From Chionis minor (Eukaryota; Chordata; Aves; Charadriiformes; Chionididae), in NCBI GenBank assembly GCA_013398295.1, contig VZSF01002948.1, positions 300,462 through 364,461 of the forward strand: a DNA stretch of 64,000 nucleotides. Reading direction: 5' to 3'. Positions 22,426-34,060 of the stretch are shown piece by piece (position 1 is the stretch's first letter; every line of letters starts with the position of its first letter). The notes beneath the pieces were generated by a model that was given only the letters and a program-made list of their open reading frames with translations, was not told the DNA's origin and searched no databases. Made by a program: the position numbers and the translations under genes.

Positions 22426-22799
22426 TCAGTGAGAGAGGGGAGACGCCTCGCTCCCCAGGCTTTGGGGGAAAAACCTACATTTCTGGGGTTTGTCCTGGCT
22501 CCAGGTGCCTTCCCGGGGGGCTGCCCCAAACCCGGGGCTCTGCTCTCCCTCCCAGCTTTCCATGGCAGTATTGAAGTTGGGGGGGGATATTTTTATTTCA
22601 ATGATTCTTGCTGCAGCGGAGGGAAAACGCAGTGACTTCCCAGCCCTGCTGGATGGGACTGAACACCCATGGCAATCCCGGACTGTTTTTGCAGGGGACG
22701 TTAGTGGGGGAAAAACAGCAGGAAATTGATTTTAAAAGGCATTTGGAGGGGTCTCTACACCCCCTTCCACCCCACCGCCCAGAAGCTTTTCAAGTGGAA
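22426..22799. other. GC-rich spacer
   Basis: Separates two AT-rich candidate elements. Overlapping plus-strand frames show no domain. A G7 run lies at about 22580. Confidence 0.55.
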
Positions 22800-23290
22800 C
22801 AGCCTGCAGCTATTACAATAAACACCTCAGCCGCAACCTGTCTCTCATTTGCATATTAGCAGCCTTAATTTTGATGAAATATGCAAATGTATGCAAAATG
22901 AAATTCATCTCATAATGACACAAGGCGATTAAACAATTTTTATGCTTAAATATTCTGTTTAATGAAATCAAACAGACCCATGCGTGTGACAAATTTGCCT
23001 CAGCATGGAGAAATTAGTGGATATCAAAAAACTAACACAGAATCCCAAACACGGGACGTACTGCGCTGGGCATTGAAATCGCCTCTTCAGCGTGAAAATA
23101 ATCAGTGTTTCTGATAACTAAATGAACTGGAAATTATATTACAGAGAACTGCTAAAATAAGTTAGTGGCAAGGTACTTTGTTTCCTGCTCTCCAAGGAAA
23201 TCCCGTTCTCCGGCCATCTTTTATTTATGTTCCAGATGTTAAATTGAGTAAACACGCTCGCAGGTTCTTTTCGGGTGTTTTGGTGTTTTA
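22800..23290. promoter_or_regulatory. Candidate enhancer with SOX and POU octamer cluster
   Basis: Within about 90 bp there is a SOX-like ACAATAA (near 22815), octamer ATTTGCAT at 22847-22854, inverted octamer ATGCAAAT at 22881-22888, and an octamer-like ATGCAAAA at 22891-22898, followed by CATCTCATAATGAC, GGCGATTAAACAATTTTTATGC and TCTGTTTAATGAAATC. Adjacent SOX and octamer sites are a known signature of SOX2/POU-driven neural enhancers. This is the strongest motif cluster in the window. Binding and conservation are not demonstrated. Confidence 0.48.
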
Positions 23291-24714
23291 AATAAAAAGA
23301 TGATCGCACAGCCTCGCTCAGCTGCAAGCAAAGCATCCTTGGTGGATCTGTCACCGCTGGACGCATCCTGTGCTGGTGGTGCTGGTCGGGGCCATCCCTA
23401 CCAACACGGCAGGGTGCTGGCAGCGCTCCTGCTCCGCAGTCCCAATCCCGGTGCCAGCCAGCGCGAGCTGCTGTTCACTATAACAACGCTCCCAGTTGCC
23501 AGTGCTGCATACATTTGTTTTATTAGATGCAGGAGTCTTAGAGCGGGGCGCCTGGACATACATCCCCCTACACTTCAGCACGTTGCTTAAATCGCGCAGC
23601 AGGCTCGTTAAATGTTTCCTTCGCCTTTCTCGGCAACCTGGTGATCTTGGCCAGCCTCGCCTCCCACGCGCGAGCGAGCATCCCTCCCCGCGGCGGCGGG
23701 GGCTGAGGCTGCTGAATCCCGGGCAGAGCGCTGGCGGATGCGCTGGGGCAGCAGGGAGCTCAGAACCCCTGCATGGACCTGGCTTTGGTCCTCAGGTCAC
23801 CCGTGGCAGAGCGCTGGGACAAACGGGAGCGTGGGCAGGCTCTGCGGGGCTCGTGGCATCCATGGGGAATTGCAGCAGCGGTGGAGCACGGTGGAGGAGT
23901 GTTGCTGGTGGCGTCTTGGGCTGCTCTGGCCATGAGAAATTGGTCCTGGGATGGTGCCGTCCTCCTGTCCTGGTAGGGAGGGAAGGACTCGCGGGGGTCC
24001 CCACTGAGCCCTCTGTCCCCCTGGGTGCAGGGACACCTGGCTCCCGTGCTGAGAACGGGAAGAGGATTTTCTTTGCTTAGGCAGATGTTGTGGAAAGGGT
24101 TTGTTTTCATCAACGTCAATTGCATTTGATTTTCCTCTTCTCATTCCACAACCAAAGCTTTCTTGAAGCTTCCCGGGCACAGTCCCCTGGCCAGGGCTGG
24201 GGGGTCCCTGCTCCAGCACCACTCCTGTGCCGGCACCTCCTGCGCCCGCAGTGACGGGGCTGTGGTGTCCCCAGGGTTGCTCCGCAGGCAGGGCTGGGCA
24301 CTCCTGGGTTTACAACCTTGGAAAGCCCCTGGGTTGGGTACGGGGAAGAGGGGACAAGTGCATGAGACCATTATCTCCCAGCATTTCATTTCAGTTTTGC
24401 TCTCCATCCATCAAGTCTGTGAATTTCTAAGGCACATAGAAGGTGACAGTGATGTTAGCCATGGGGAAGTAACCTACTTTTTGAGAAGAAGAAACCAGTT
24501 AGGAATTATTTCCAGTTTGGTGGCTGGTTCCTCCTCCTCTCCCCAGTGAAGTGCTCTCTGCTCTCCGCTGAAACCAGCCCTTCCTCCTGCAGAGGTTGGA
24601 AACCCCTGGTGCAGGAAACACAATCCCTGTGCTCCAGCCTGGACCAGCAAGACTTGTTCTTGCTGCCGCGCTGGAAGGAAGGACTGCAGTGACCCTCAGT
24701 CATAATGCTGAGCC
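23291..24714. other. GC-rich sequence, nothing recognised
   Basis: Many overlapping frames on both strands with Gly, Pro, Arg and Ala bias and no domain. An AT-richer piece at 24350-24510 has no clear motif cluster. Confidence 0.6.
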
Positions 24715-24920
24715 TGTTACCGTTAATGGTTTGTCCAGATGTCATTACTTTCCCCTCTCAATTCAGATATGATAAAAATGAGGTAATTTAATATTAGTCC
24801 TATGCATACTTGTGTTTTATTTTCCTGTGGACTATTTTTATTACAAATAAGTTTTCAAAGGTACTCGCTGTTGATGGGTTTCCCATGTTCCAATTAACTT
24901 TGTTGTGATGAATAATAGGT
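24715..24920. promoter_or_regulatory. Candidate regulatory element
   Basis: Contains CCGTTAATGG, CATTACTTTCC, GGTAATTTAATATTAGTCC, ATGCATACTTG, CTATTTTTATTAC (MEF2-like, imperfect), CCAATTAACTTTG and GATGAATAATAGG. No coding potential. Texture-based call. Confidence 0.33.
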
Positions 24921-25589
24921 CAATTCACAAGTGGCCTCATTGTTTTCTAGACCCAGAGGTGCTGAGGATCTGCTAGGTCACCTGGTGAGATTGCATTCCA
25001 GGATGTATTTCCCAATACTTAGTCTACCTTCTTGGTTGTGTTTTTGGTTTTTTTTCAGCACACAAAATTAAAGTTTCTACTGCTTCCCTTGGGTGTCTCA
25101 TACATCTTTCTGCCAGGAGAAAAAAAAACTGGGAATCTTAATCTGTGCTTGGGTCCAACTCTTTCTACCTCCCATTGAATACTGGCCCAGGAGGGAGCCT
25201 GCAAACTGCTTTCCCCCTCCTCCTGCCCTTGCTCGGAGGAGCTGGGAGACAGCACCAAGCCTTGTGGTTGATTTGGTGCCTGGTGGCTCTTGCTTTCCTC
25301 CAAGAGCCCCTTCCTGCCATGGAGGAGTCCCAGCCGACGCACAGCACCCAGCTTTGCTCCAGCCACTGATAGAGACTGGCACGTTTCCATGGACTGAAAC
25401 GATAGCAGGGTTGGAAACAATCTTTGCTTTCATCCGTCATTGCAGACTCATCCCAAATTTTCTGTCTGGAATCTTTTTTGCCTCTCCCACCAGAACAGCA
25501 TCCAGATTTTCCTGTTTCCTCCCTCTCACTCCCTCGTGTCTCGGCTGTTTCGGCTGCACTGTGTCCCAGCCGCGTTTCTCTTGGTTGTA
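24921..25589. other. Nothing firm; may hold more of the old CR1
   Basis: Mixed sequence, T-rich in parts. The right end adjoins a fragment of decayed CR1 reverse transcriptase, but I could not match motifs here. Overlapping frames at 25093-25605 (plus) and 25055-25440 (minus) have no recognisable domain. Confidence 0.45.
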
Positions 25590-25760
25590 TTCTGCATTTT
25601 CCTAATTCTTCTGAGCCCTGTGTCTTTTGCTGTCGGTGGTATTTGCAACTGATCCCAGCTGAGTCTCATCTGCAGACTTTATTGATAGTGTGTTTATTCT
25701 CTCTTTCAGAGTGTAAATGGTGCTTATAAGCAACTCCAGTCCCAGTGCCTGCCAGCGCCG
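25590..25760 (-). mobile_element. Fragment of an ancient CR1 reverse transcriptase
   Basis: Read on the minus strand, 25640-25680 encodes KSADETQLGSVANT, which matches the CR1 catalytic-region motif KFADDTKLGSVANT with the second Asp changed. Just upstream the DNA keeps the spacing of the old-CR1 consensus (ACTGGGACTGGAG about 70 bases before, in the place of the VLGPV codons). Stops and frameshifts mean it is dead. The limits are approximate, and the family match is from memory. Confidence 0.5.
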
Positions 25761-26999
25761 CACCCACCCCATTCCCTGCCATGATGCTCATCCCGCCACT
25801 CCAGTTCGGCTCCTGTGGAGCCCGTGCAGGGCAGAAGGAGCAGCCCGACTGCCTTCTGCTCCCAAAATGTCCAGGTGAGCAGTGCTGGTGCTGCGGGGCA
25901 GCTCTGGAGCCATTACCCACCCACCCAAGGCTTCATGCATCTGGAAATACCATTGCTGCCTCCTGATTCACAGCCTTGTTTTTTAACTACTGCTCTGTCC
26001 TTCTGGCCTCACACTCCCCTGCACAGCGTGTCCCTGACTTCCCCTCCTCTCCTTCTGGGCTGTCATGGTGTAATTGATGATTTTAGGGAGTAGTTGACTC
26101 AAGCTGCCTGGTTTTGCTCTGAAAGTTCATTCCCGCAGCCTGGACCCGAGAGGCCAAGCTGGGATGGCTCCAGCTCCACTCGGTGTTGTGGAAATGCCCC
26201 GAAAGTGAAGTTTGTCCCAACAGACCAAGGGCATCCCAGGGAGCACGCCATGCCACCCCATGCCATGTTGTGCCACACTGCCAGGCGCAGCCATGCTGTG
26301 CAGAGCAAGTCTCCCCAGTCCCTCAGCCCAGTTAAATGCATTTCACTTGTGCATTGCTGCACAAGCATTTTCGGCACCTTCCTTCTCCCGGGGGAGATGC
26401 CGGAGAGCGGGGCTCTGGGCGAGCCCCTGCCATTCCCGGTGAGGACGCGGGCGCGCTCCGTGCCTTTGCGCCGGACCAAGCTCCCTTCCCCTGCGCCAAA
26501 AATTACACAGCGCTGAGAGCCACGAGCTGCAGCACTGAAACGCGGACCCCTGCCAGGCCTCATAGCACAGCCATGATGTAAGAGCAGAAAGTCAGCAAAA
26601 TCCCCCACCGCTCCCACACGGGAGAGTTAACCCTTGCGGTGAGGGAAGTCATGGGGTGCTGGTCCCTGCCCCACAATTTGGGCTCCCAGCCCCTTGCACC
26701 CACCCTCCTCTGCCGGCACCCTGGGCACCTGCGGGGCATCTCCTCCCTGCGGGATCACCCCCGGCCACTGTTGTCCACACTGACAAAATCAGCGGCTGCT
26801 TTTCCACGCCGAGCGCTGGGCTGCACCAACTCCCTGCTCCGTGCCCCAGCGGTGGTGGGGGGTCTGTGCCGGCGGTGCCAGGTGGGCATTCCCAGGTTTC
26901 CCACAGCACCCGTGTCCTCTGGTCCCCGCACTCCTCGTCGGGTGCCACGACCGGTGTCCCAGCCTCACGCTCTGCCTGTCCTCTGCATTTAAATCATTC
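25761..26999. other. GC-rich sequence, nothing recognised
   Basis: Antisense-overlapping frames (for example 26094-26516 plus and 26099-26617 minus) show no domain. A donor-like CCAG|GTGAGC lies at 25875. I see no repeat, CpG island of note, or RNA gene. Confidence 0.55.
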
Positions 27000-27440
27000 C
27001 TAAGGCAACAGGTTACGGGCTGAGAAGTCCTTAAATTATCTGAGAGAGTTTATGAACTTTCACAGCATAAAATGAATGTGACATTTCCTCACCATAATAA
27101 ATGTTCATCAGAAATGACTTGATCCAAACAACCTTGTGCTACAAAGCCATCGGGCCATGAAAAACCTTTGACAAAACAATCTCCTTTAAACGTGGCTTTG
27201 CTGGAATTAGGGCTGATTACGATCAGATGGCTTAGTATTTTGACCTTGTTATATTCCCATTATTTTGACAATTCACTGAATATTTGCAATATTTCACTCT
27301 GGATGAGTATTCTCACAAAGTGAGGTGCGTACAACTGCTGTATTCATTTTTTTCTGTATGGATTTAGCTTGATCAAGAAGAGCTGGTGTGGCATACGCTT
27401 TCCCTGCTGCACTCCCTAAGTAGGCCATTTTGGACTAATA
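27000..27440. promoter_or_regulatory. Candidate developmental enhancer
   Basis: An AT-rich island beginning right after a GC-rich stretch. Words include CCTTAAATTATCTG, CATAAAATGAATGTG, ACCATAATAAATG, GGAATTAGGGCTGATTACG near 27205, CCCATTATTTTGAC and GAATATTTGCAATATTTC. No frame longer than chance and no repeat similarity. It fits the conserved-type texture seen elsewhere here. Confidence 0.4.
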
Positions 27441-27714
27441 AAAAAAGATGCAGAAAGGTGTTCTTCACCCAGAGACCCATCTAGCAAAAACAAACCCCAT
27501 TTTTTTAAGTGGTGAGGGGTCACACTGTGCCGAGCTCAGCTGGTGTTGGGAGCTGCAACAGCTCAATCGCAGCACCCGCAAACTGGGCTTGCAGATGGTT
27601 GGGGAGCACTGGGGGGCACTGGGCAGCAACCCTGGCCCTGTCCACATGTGGTTCCTGCACAGAGGGTTTTTTTTTTTCCAGGGACCAGACAAGGAACGCC
27701 TAAATAAATAGGCA
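27441..27714. other. Nothing recognised
   Basis: Mixed sequence. A T-rich acceptor-like tract ending in CCAG at about 27681 has no convincing donor nearby. Confidence 0.5.
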
Positions 27715-28210
27715 AAGTGGATGCAATTCCAAGCTCATATCATGTTACAGTAATCAGAGGATAAAATTGTTTTTCTCTGTGACCTTGTTACAACCATTTG
27801 CGAAGTCTGTGGAGAAAACTGCATGTCTGTATCAATCCTCCCCTTAGAAAACATTCCTGTTCCTCGCTCTGAAGTCAATTAAAAAGGAGCTGTAGATGGG
27901 GAAGGGGATGAGGGAACGCGTGGCGCTGCAGGGACTCTCTGAGAAGGTTGGTTGGGTTTGGGATGAGCTCTGCGGGGGACTCCCATCCCAGGATGGACCC
28001 GGCCATGCCGGTGCTGCACGGCAGGAAACACATGGATGGGTGGGGCCTGATAGCGCTTGTTAATTGATTTGCTTTTGATAATGTGAGCCTGAGTTTATTG
28101 TAAAAACTCCTGGCGCAATTGGAGGGCTGCCTGTTATTATCAGTCTAAATAAATACGGGTTAGCAACAAATTTGAAACATCTGCTTGGGATGAAACTGTC
28201 TCTGTTAAGG
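27715..28210. promoter_or_regulatory. Two candidate regulatory islands
   Basis: The first (27715-27900) has GATGCAATTCC, ACAGTAATCAGAGG, TATCAATCC and GTCAATTAAAAAGG. The second (28045-28210) has CTTGTTAATTGATTTGC, TTTTGATAATGTG, GTTTATTGTAAAAAC (HOX/CDX-like TTTATTG) and AGTCTAAATAAATACGG. A GC-rich spacer with an invariant-looking GGGATGAG run lies between them. Function inferred. Confidence 0.35.
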
Positions 28211-30979
28211 CTTTCCCAGTAAAGCGCCTTGTAGGAGCGAGCGAGACGGTGTGGGAGCCCCAGCGCTGAGGAATGCGTGCGGGAGGCCGGCTCTCCGGGG
28301 CTTCAGCCGCCATTGAATGTGTCTGACCAGCCGTGCTGGGGCTCTCGCCTCCGTGGGATCTCCAGTGCTCCCGGGAATGCTGCTGGGTGGCACAGCCACC
28401 GCCACCGCTGCACCAGGACAAAGCCCGACCCGAGCGGGGCTGGGCTGGGGGTCCCACAGCCCCTTCCTCAGGCACAGCAGCGCTGGGAATGGTGTGGTGC
28501 CGACTGCTGGACTCAAGTGCCAGTGGAGCCGCCGGTGGCTGTGAGGCTGGAGGCGCTCAGCGCCCTGGGATGCTAAAGGAGAAATTGTAGCTGGAGTGGC
28601 TCAGGCTTTAAAGGCATTCCTAGACTCCTCCTGCACAAAGACCCCTCGTACCAAAGAGCTGAAATCCGAGGGAAAAGCTGCTGCAGAGAGCAGCGAGGAG
28701 TGGGGTCCAGCTGCTGAGGAGGGTGACAGCGCTGGCGGGTGCTCCTGGAGCTCCCTGGGGCTCCCCAGCACCCAGGGAACGGGGGACTGAGCTCAGCTGC
28801 CCTTGGAGATAAGATAAATGCGGGGGGAGGGAGGGAGGGCTTTCTCACAGGAACCTTGTGGGAAAAGCAAAACCTCATGTCCTGGTTCACTAACCGCCCG
28901 CCTAATGATATCCCCGAGGGAGCCGGTCAGGCGTCATAAAACCAGGCAATTTGCCCCGGAAATAGGTGAAGAGATGTAAATGCGCTGAAGGGATGTAAAT
29001 GTGCCACCCCGCAGGAGCAGGAGCCGGCGTCCTGCCAGGCAGCTGGTGTGGTGTGGGGGCAGGTACCCCACAGCACCGGGGATGGGGGTCATTACGGGGG
29101 AACTGGCCCACCATGAGGATGTATGGGGATTCAGGGTGCGGGCTGCCTCGCGCCCCGTCCTCACACGTGGCACAGCAAGGCACCCCGTGTGCCCGTGCCG
29201 GTGCCGTGGCTGCGGGGTCCTGGGCACACCGGTGTTTGCAGTGTGCCCTTGAGACCCCAGAGGGGGGCACGGTGCTGCGACCCCTGATGGGAGCACTTGG
29301 GGTGGCCAGCACATCTCTTTCCATGGTCCCGCGTTGGGGATGCCGTCCATGTGCTGGGACAGCCAGAGCTAGGCGGGGGAGCCTGGAAATTCATCTCAGG
29401 TGAGCACCCAAATTCAGCGGCATATTCGACGCTTGTTGAACATGAACGAGGCTGGAAATCGTAGTACATGTCAGCCTCAGCACAGCGCTGAGTGGGGCCT
29501 CGGGGCTGCTGATGCAACAAACAGTTTTATTTATTTTTGGATGCATGGGATGCTTGGTACTGAATAAATAATAATGCCTGTATCGGTGGAGGCAGCGTGG
29601 TGCATAGGCTGTGAGCGCACGCTCGGGGCACACTGTAAATTAAGCACTGGAGGATGTCGTGGAGACGAGATCCGCGTTAACCTCATGCACTAGGAATTCC
29701 AGAAAGCCACCTTGGCCACCCTTATCCTTCCTCCCTCTGTGTCTGAGACAGGCCAGACCCCGTCAGCTGGTCATCTGCCTGGATCCTCCTAAATCAGTGC
29801 TCTGCTCTCGCTTTTTCCTGAGCACAATCCTATCTCCTCTCTGTTGGACAGCGGCCAAACGCAATCACTTCTCTGAAAGACTCGCTAAATATGTTCAGCA
29901 AAAGAATTTAATTAGCCTCTTTCTCTTCCACATGAAGCTTTTTAAGAAAAAAAAGGGTCGAGAAAAGGAAAAGAAAAAAGCTCCCTGTCTTCCAAGTCCA
30001 TCTTCTCAGCTCATTGTTGTAGCCTTGCTGCTCTATTTGGGATTTGAGTGTATCTCTGGCTCGGAAAGCCGAGCCCAGGGGGGCAGAGCAGTCCTGACTG
30101 TGCACCCTGCTCTCCCCAGGCATTTCAGTGTCAGGAGCCGTCCCGCCAGAGGAGTCGATTTACGGGGACTTGGGAGTTTACAGGATTGTTTGGTTGGGAT
30201 TTTTGTTTTCGCTCTGAACTCCTGTGAGAGATGAATCACAGCTACATAAGTTTGGCTGAGCGTGCGGGGGGGGGTTTTGCTGAAACACAGGAATGCCAGG
30301 GCACACGGGGACTGGCACATGTCCCTCGTCAGAAGAGCGCTCCTAACGAATACCATGTCTCCTTGCGTGGAAACTTCTCCGCATTGGCGGCCGCGGACAT
30401 CCCGCTCTTCCACCGTGCAAAGGGTGGAAAAGACCATCTCCACCAGAGGCTGCTCTGGGCTGGGGCTGCAGGCAGGGGCAAGGCAGAGAGCTGCAGCGTG
30501 CACGCTGCCCACGCTGCTGCTTGGCAAACCATTCCCCTCGCGCTGGGATGCACTGGAAACTCCTGGGAAAGGGGGGGAGGGGGCAGGGCTGAGGATCGGA
30601 GTGTTTCCCTGGTGTGGGGGGCAGGCAGGGGAGCCGGGGGGGGGGGGGGCTGGCATCTCATCCTGGTAAAACATGCTGGATGGGGACTCGGCGGCGCTGA
30701 CACTGCCATCGGGGTTTGCAGTGATGGCTAGACCTGGATAAACCGTGCTTGTTTCCACTGTGTTGCCAAAAAACTTGCCTGAAAATCCTTCCTCTGCATC
30801 TGCAAGAGCTGATGAGAACATTACCCTTGCGGTTATTGCCAGTTATTTTCATGGCAGCACCTGAGTCAGGCCCAGGACCGCCCAGGGCAGGACCTGCATG
30901 GTCCATGGGGATCAGATCCGTGCAGATGGAGCCCAGGAGCCCTCAGATCCGCTGGCGGGGCTGGCCGAGGTGCCTGCTG
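28211..30979. other. GC-rich sequence, nothing recognised; G14 run
   Basis: This holds the longest open frames of the window, including 262 codons at 30033-30821 (minus) overlapped antisense by 166 and 191 codons. Part of the proline-rich content comes directly from the G14 run at 30636-30649. No domain or family is recognised. AT-richer pieces at 29500-29620 and 29850-29990 carry no clear cluster. Confidence 0.55.
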
Positions 30980-31225
30980 TCAGGCTAATGAGTTGGGAAC
31001 CAATTTGTTATGAAATTTATGAAAAGTTATGTAACTGCGAGGAACCAAAAGACAGACTCTCTTAAAATGATATCCTTGTTAATAATCTCCTTCATCCATC
31101 ACTGCTGCTCAAGGATCCTCTTGCTTTTATGCAGAACATAAATTATTGGGGGCGGGGGGAGGAGCTCTCAAGGCGATGGGAATTATAAACAGCTGGTTGA
31201 CCACAAATTACACCTCCTGCATCAT
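30980..31225. promoter_or_regulatory. Candidate regulatory element
   Basis: Contains GGCTAATGAGTTGG, CCAATTTGTTATG, GAAATTTATGAAAAG, TTATGTAACTGC, TTAAAATGATATCC, CTTGTTAATAATCTCC, ACATAAATTATTGG and GGGAATTATAAAC. A compact AT-rich island between GC-rich flanks, without coding potential. Texture-based inference. Confidence 0.4.
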
Positions 31226-31849
31226 CAGCGAAGCCACGTGAGAGCAGGGACTGCCCTCCACGAGCACATTCGCCGGGGCTGGGGGCTGCGGGGCAAGGGC
31301 AGTCTCAGGGCTTTCAGGAGAGCCGCCCCCAGGACACTCCCTGGCTGGTACCATCCATTGGCCTCAGAACCTGCCCACGGCGTGGCTGTCGTGTAGATGT
31401 GGCCGTGACACCTGTGTCTGGCGTGGAGCAGCTTTGGAAAAGTTTGGGTTCCCACGAGCGGCTCAAAGGGCAGCCAGGCTGAGGTCTGTGCCAGCGGCTC
31501 CCGTGCCTTCAGGAGCCCTGGAAGCTCAGCCCTGTTTTCAGCATCTATAACCAGGGCATGACATCCTAGCTCCGATGACGCAGAATCCGTATTTTTATTG
31601 TACCTACCCCGTGCCCGCGTTGCCCATGCAGACAGCAGTGCCGGGACCCCCTGCACAGCAGACGCCCGTCCTCCTCCTGCCGAGCGTTTCCCAACTCCCG
31701 GCTTCAAATCCCACTTGACATGTTGAGACCATCAGAGCCTGGATGCCAAACTCCCCGCCCCGAGAGGCCTGATTTTTACAGGGAGAGCATTCAGTGTTTT
31801 CTGAACCCCCTTTTTGGTTTCCCGGGTATTTACCCAGAATCACTCCTCA
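31226..31849. other. Nothing recognised
   Basis: GC-rich, with random overlapping frames on the minus strand. Confidence 0.55.
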
Positions 31850-32480
31850 CTTGTGCAAATCTTGGCCATGACTTTTATTTCACAGCATCTGTGCAATGCG
31901 GCCAAAGCTAATGCTGATGTTGGCTTTCGTGCGAAGCTAAGGGTTAAGGGGAAAAGGATCAAACCACAGAATATATAGTGAATGCAGCTTTTCTTGTTCA
32001 TGCTGCATTGTGATATATTTAAACTTTCATTTAGCATAAATACTGTAGGTCAAACACCAGACAGATTCACCAATTATATTTTCCCCTATTAGATGAAATA
32101 TGTTTCTAATTTGGCTATAGTTTTGTTTTATTAGACCTGTGGCAGCAAGGGTGACCCTGTTTCAAAATAACCTTTTCAGATCATTTAGCCCTAGTCTTTT
32201 GCAAATAGAGTTTGATAAAGCAAAAATGTGCCAGTCTATTTTTTAAGTGAGGGTTATGTGAACCCAATTCCTTCCCTGAGTCAAGCAGGGGCCCCACTGG
32301 AGCTTCGGAGCCCTTAGAAAAGCATTATGTTACAGCCGCCTATCTGCCCAGCGGAGCGAGCGCTGCAGACCCGATGTGCATAGCTCAGAACTAAAATATT
32401 GTTTATTTTGCATAGCGGATTTGGGCCAAAGGATTTTTCTCTCTTTAAAATGTAATAAAATATAGTATTAGCATTTCCTG
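31850..32480. promoter_or_regulatory. Candidate enhancer, one of the longest AT-rich islands
   Basis: About 630 bp with CCAAAGCTAATGCTG near 31902, GGGTTAAGGGG, ATATTTAAACTTTC, AGCATAAATACTG, CACCAATTATATTTTCCCC, CTATTAGATG, TTCTAATTTGGC, GTTTTATTAGACC, TTGATAAAGC, and TTGTTTATTTTGC near 32400. Very few open frames of any length are present. The texture is what I expect of a conserved noncoding element; no alignment was possible. Confidence 0.42.
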
Positions 32481-33599
32481 GATTTAAACGCTTTCAAGCC
32501 TGACGGCCTTTGAACGCCGGTTGAAAGGACCGTGCAGTGTGACTCACTGGCCCCAGCTACAGATCTCTGTTTTTTCTTAAAAGTGAGGAAGAAACCTTGC
32601 CTCTGAACCAGGGAGCACGCATCCATCAGGTATCTTCCCAGATCAGCTTTGGCTTTTTGTATGTGGTGAAAAACAGATAGATTAGTTATTTTTACTTTAT
32701 GCAATTCCATTTTTCTCCTGGCTTATCTGATCCGTTTGTGTTACCAAGGGCTTTATTTCCTTCGGGCTCCGAGGCTCGGAAGCTCAAAGCTTCTCGGAGC
32801 CTGCAGCCCTTTTCAACCTCCGCACCAGATATCCATCAGCTCTGATGGCTGCGTGCTATCGCTGCCGTTATCACGCCTGCTTACAAATCCGTGGAGGAGT
32901 TTAACAACGCAGTCGCGTGCGTCTGCAGAAGTTTTCTCGGCACCCGGGGTCTTCGCCCCAGCTCTGTCCTTCCGTGGAGCCCAGGTGCCGTGGGTGGCTC
33001 TGGATGCACGGGTGCCTTGGCTCTCCAGCCAAGTGCAGAATGAGCTCCTCAACCGGAGAGGATTTCTCCTTAAATAGAAGTTTCTTAAACTGTCCTCCCG
33101 ACCTCTTTCGCCTGCAAAAAGTGCATATTTAAGTAACTTCTCCCTTTCCCTCACTCCTTCAGTCGTATTTCCTGTATTCACACTGATAAAAGTCCTGGCT
33201 CATCAGCCGATGGCAAGGGAGCAATCCCAGAAATAAATCCACAGGGAAGCCACAGGGAAGGGCTGTCCCACTCCGGACTGCAGGTTCTCCTGTCACCCTG
33301 CCCTGGGGCTGCGCCGGAGCCTGTCCCTGGGGACGTGGGGACCCTGACAGCCACAGCCTCATGGGGGCTCCCAGCAGCTTTGCTTCCTCGTAACTTCCGC
33401 TGCTGCTCATTTGGCTTCCAGTGCGTGATTACAGTCTGAAAAATAATCATGAACAGCCACAAATGTGGCACTGGTGCGTCCTCCTTCTGCCGGGTTGGTT
33501 TATGCGGCCACGTCGCTGCATGCATCGACGCCGCCGAGGGCAAGAGCTTCCCGTTGCAAAACAGCAGGAATGATGTCATCGCTGTTGCCTTCATCATCG
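32481..33599. other. Mostly unremarkable
   Basis: Mixed composition, GC-richer at 32860-33030 and 33230-33420. Overlapping frames without recognised domains. No repeat or RNA gene seen. Confidence 0.5.
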
Positions 33600-34060
33600 T
33601 GAGGCACTGTAATTCAAAAATTTCATTTTGAAATTAAAACCAGTTAGAAACCAGGATGCAGAAAATTATTTATAAAACAATACTTTGAATTGAGAAAGTT
33701 GTGCCTAAGTTTCCCAAAATTTTATATTCTTAGCAAATATTGCTTTTTACTGGTTAAATATTTGATGAAGCACAATGACAAAGCCCAAATGAAAAGTCTC
33801 AGCAGCAGCAAAACGAAATCCATGTAAAAACGTACTTGAAATCAATATATTCCTGTGAAACCTTCTCATGCCACTGAAACTATAGTTTCCGATGGAAACG
33901 TTCCATCAGAAAATTTCCTACTAATGCTACGCCAAGCCTGGAACCCCAGAGCTATACCATTTCAGGCACCGTTCAAAGCTATTTTTGTTAAGTCTTTAAA
34001 ACCTTTTAAGTCTTTATTGAGAGAAAATCCCTCTCTGCGCTGTCACTGAATTTAATGGGC
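33600..34060. promoter_or_regulatory. AT-rich island with several inverted repeats
   Basis: Contains AATTTCA-TTT-TGAAATT (33619-33635), GGTTAAATATTTG, a perfect palindrome GAAACTATAGTTTC (33876-33889) and an adjoining hairpin (33886-33912). No coding potential. It could be regulatory or simply AT-rich DNA in which short inverted repeats are common; the 14-bp palindrome plus hairpin is the part least likely to be chance. Confidence 0.3.

Noticed and set aside
30033..30821. 262-codon minus-strand frame, the longest in the window
   Set aside because: It is overlapped antisense by other long frames, its proline runs come from a G14 tract, and no domain or family is recognisable. GC-rich DNA with few stops explains it.
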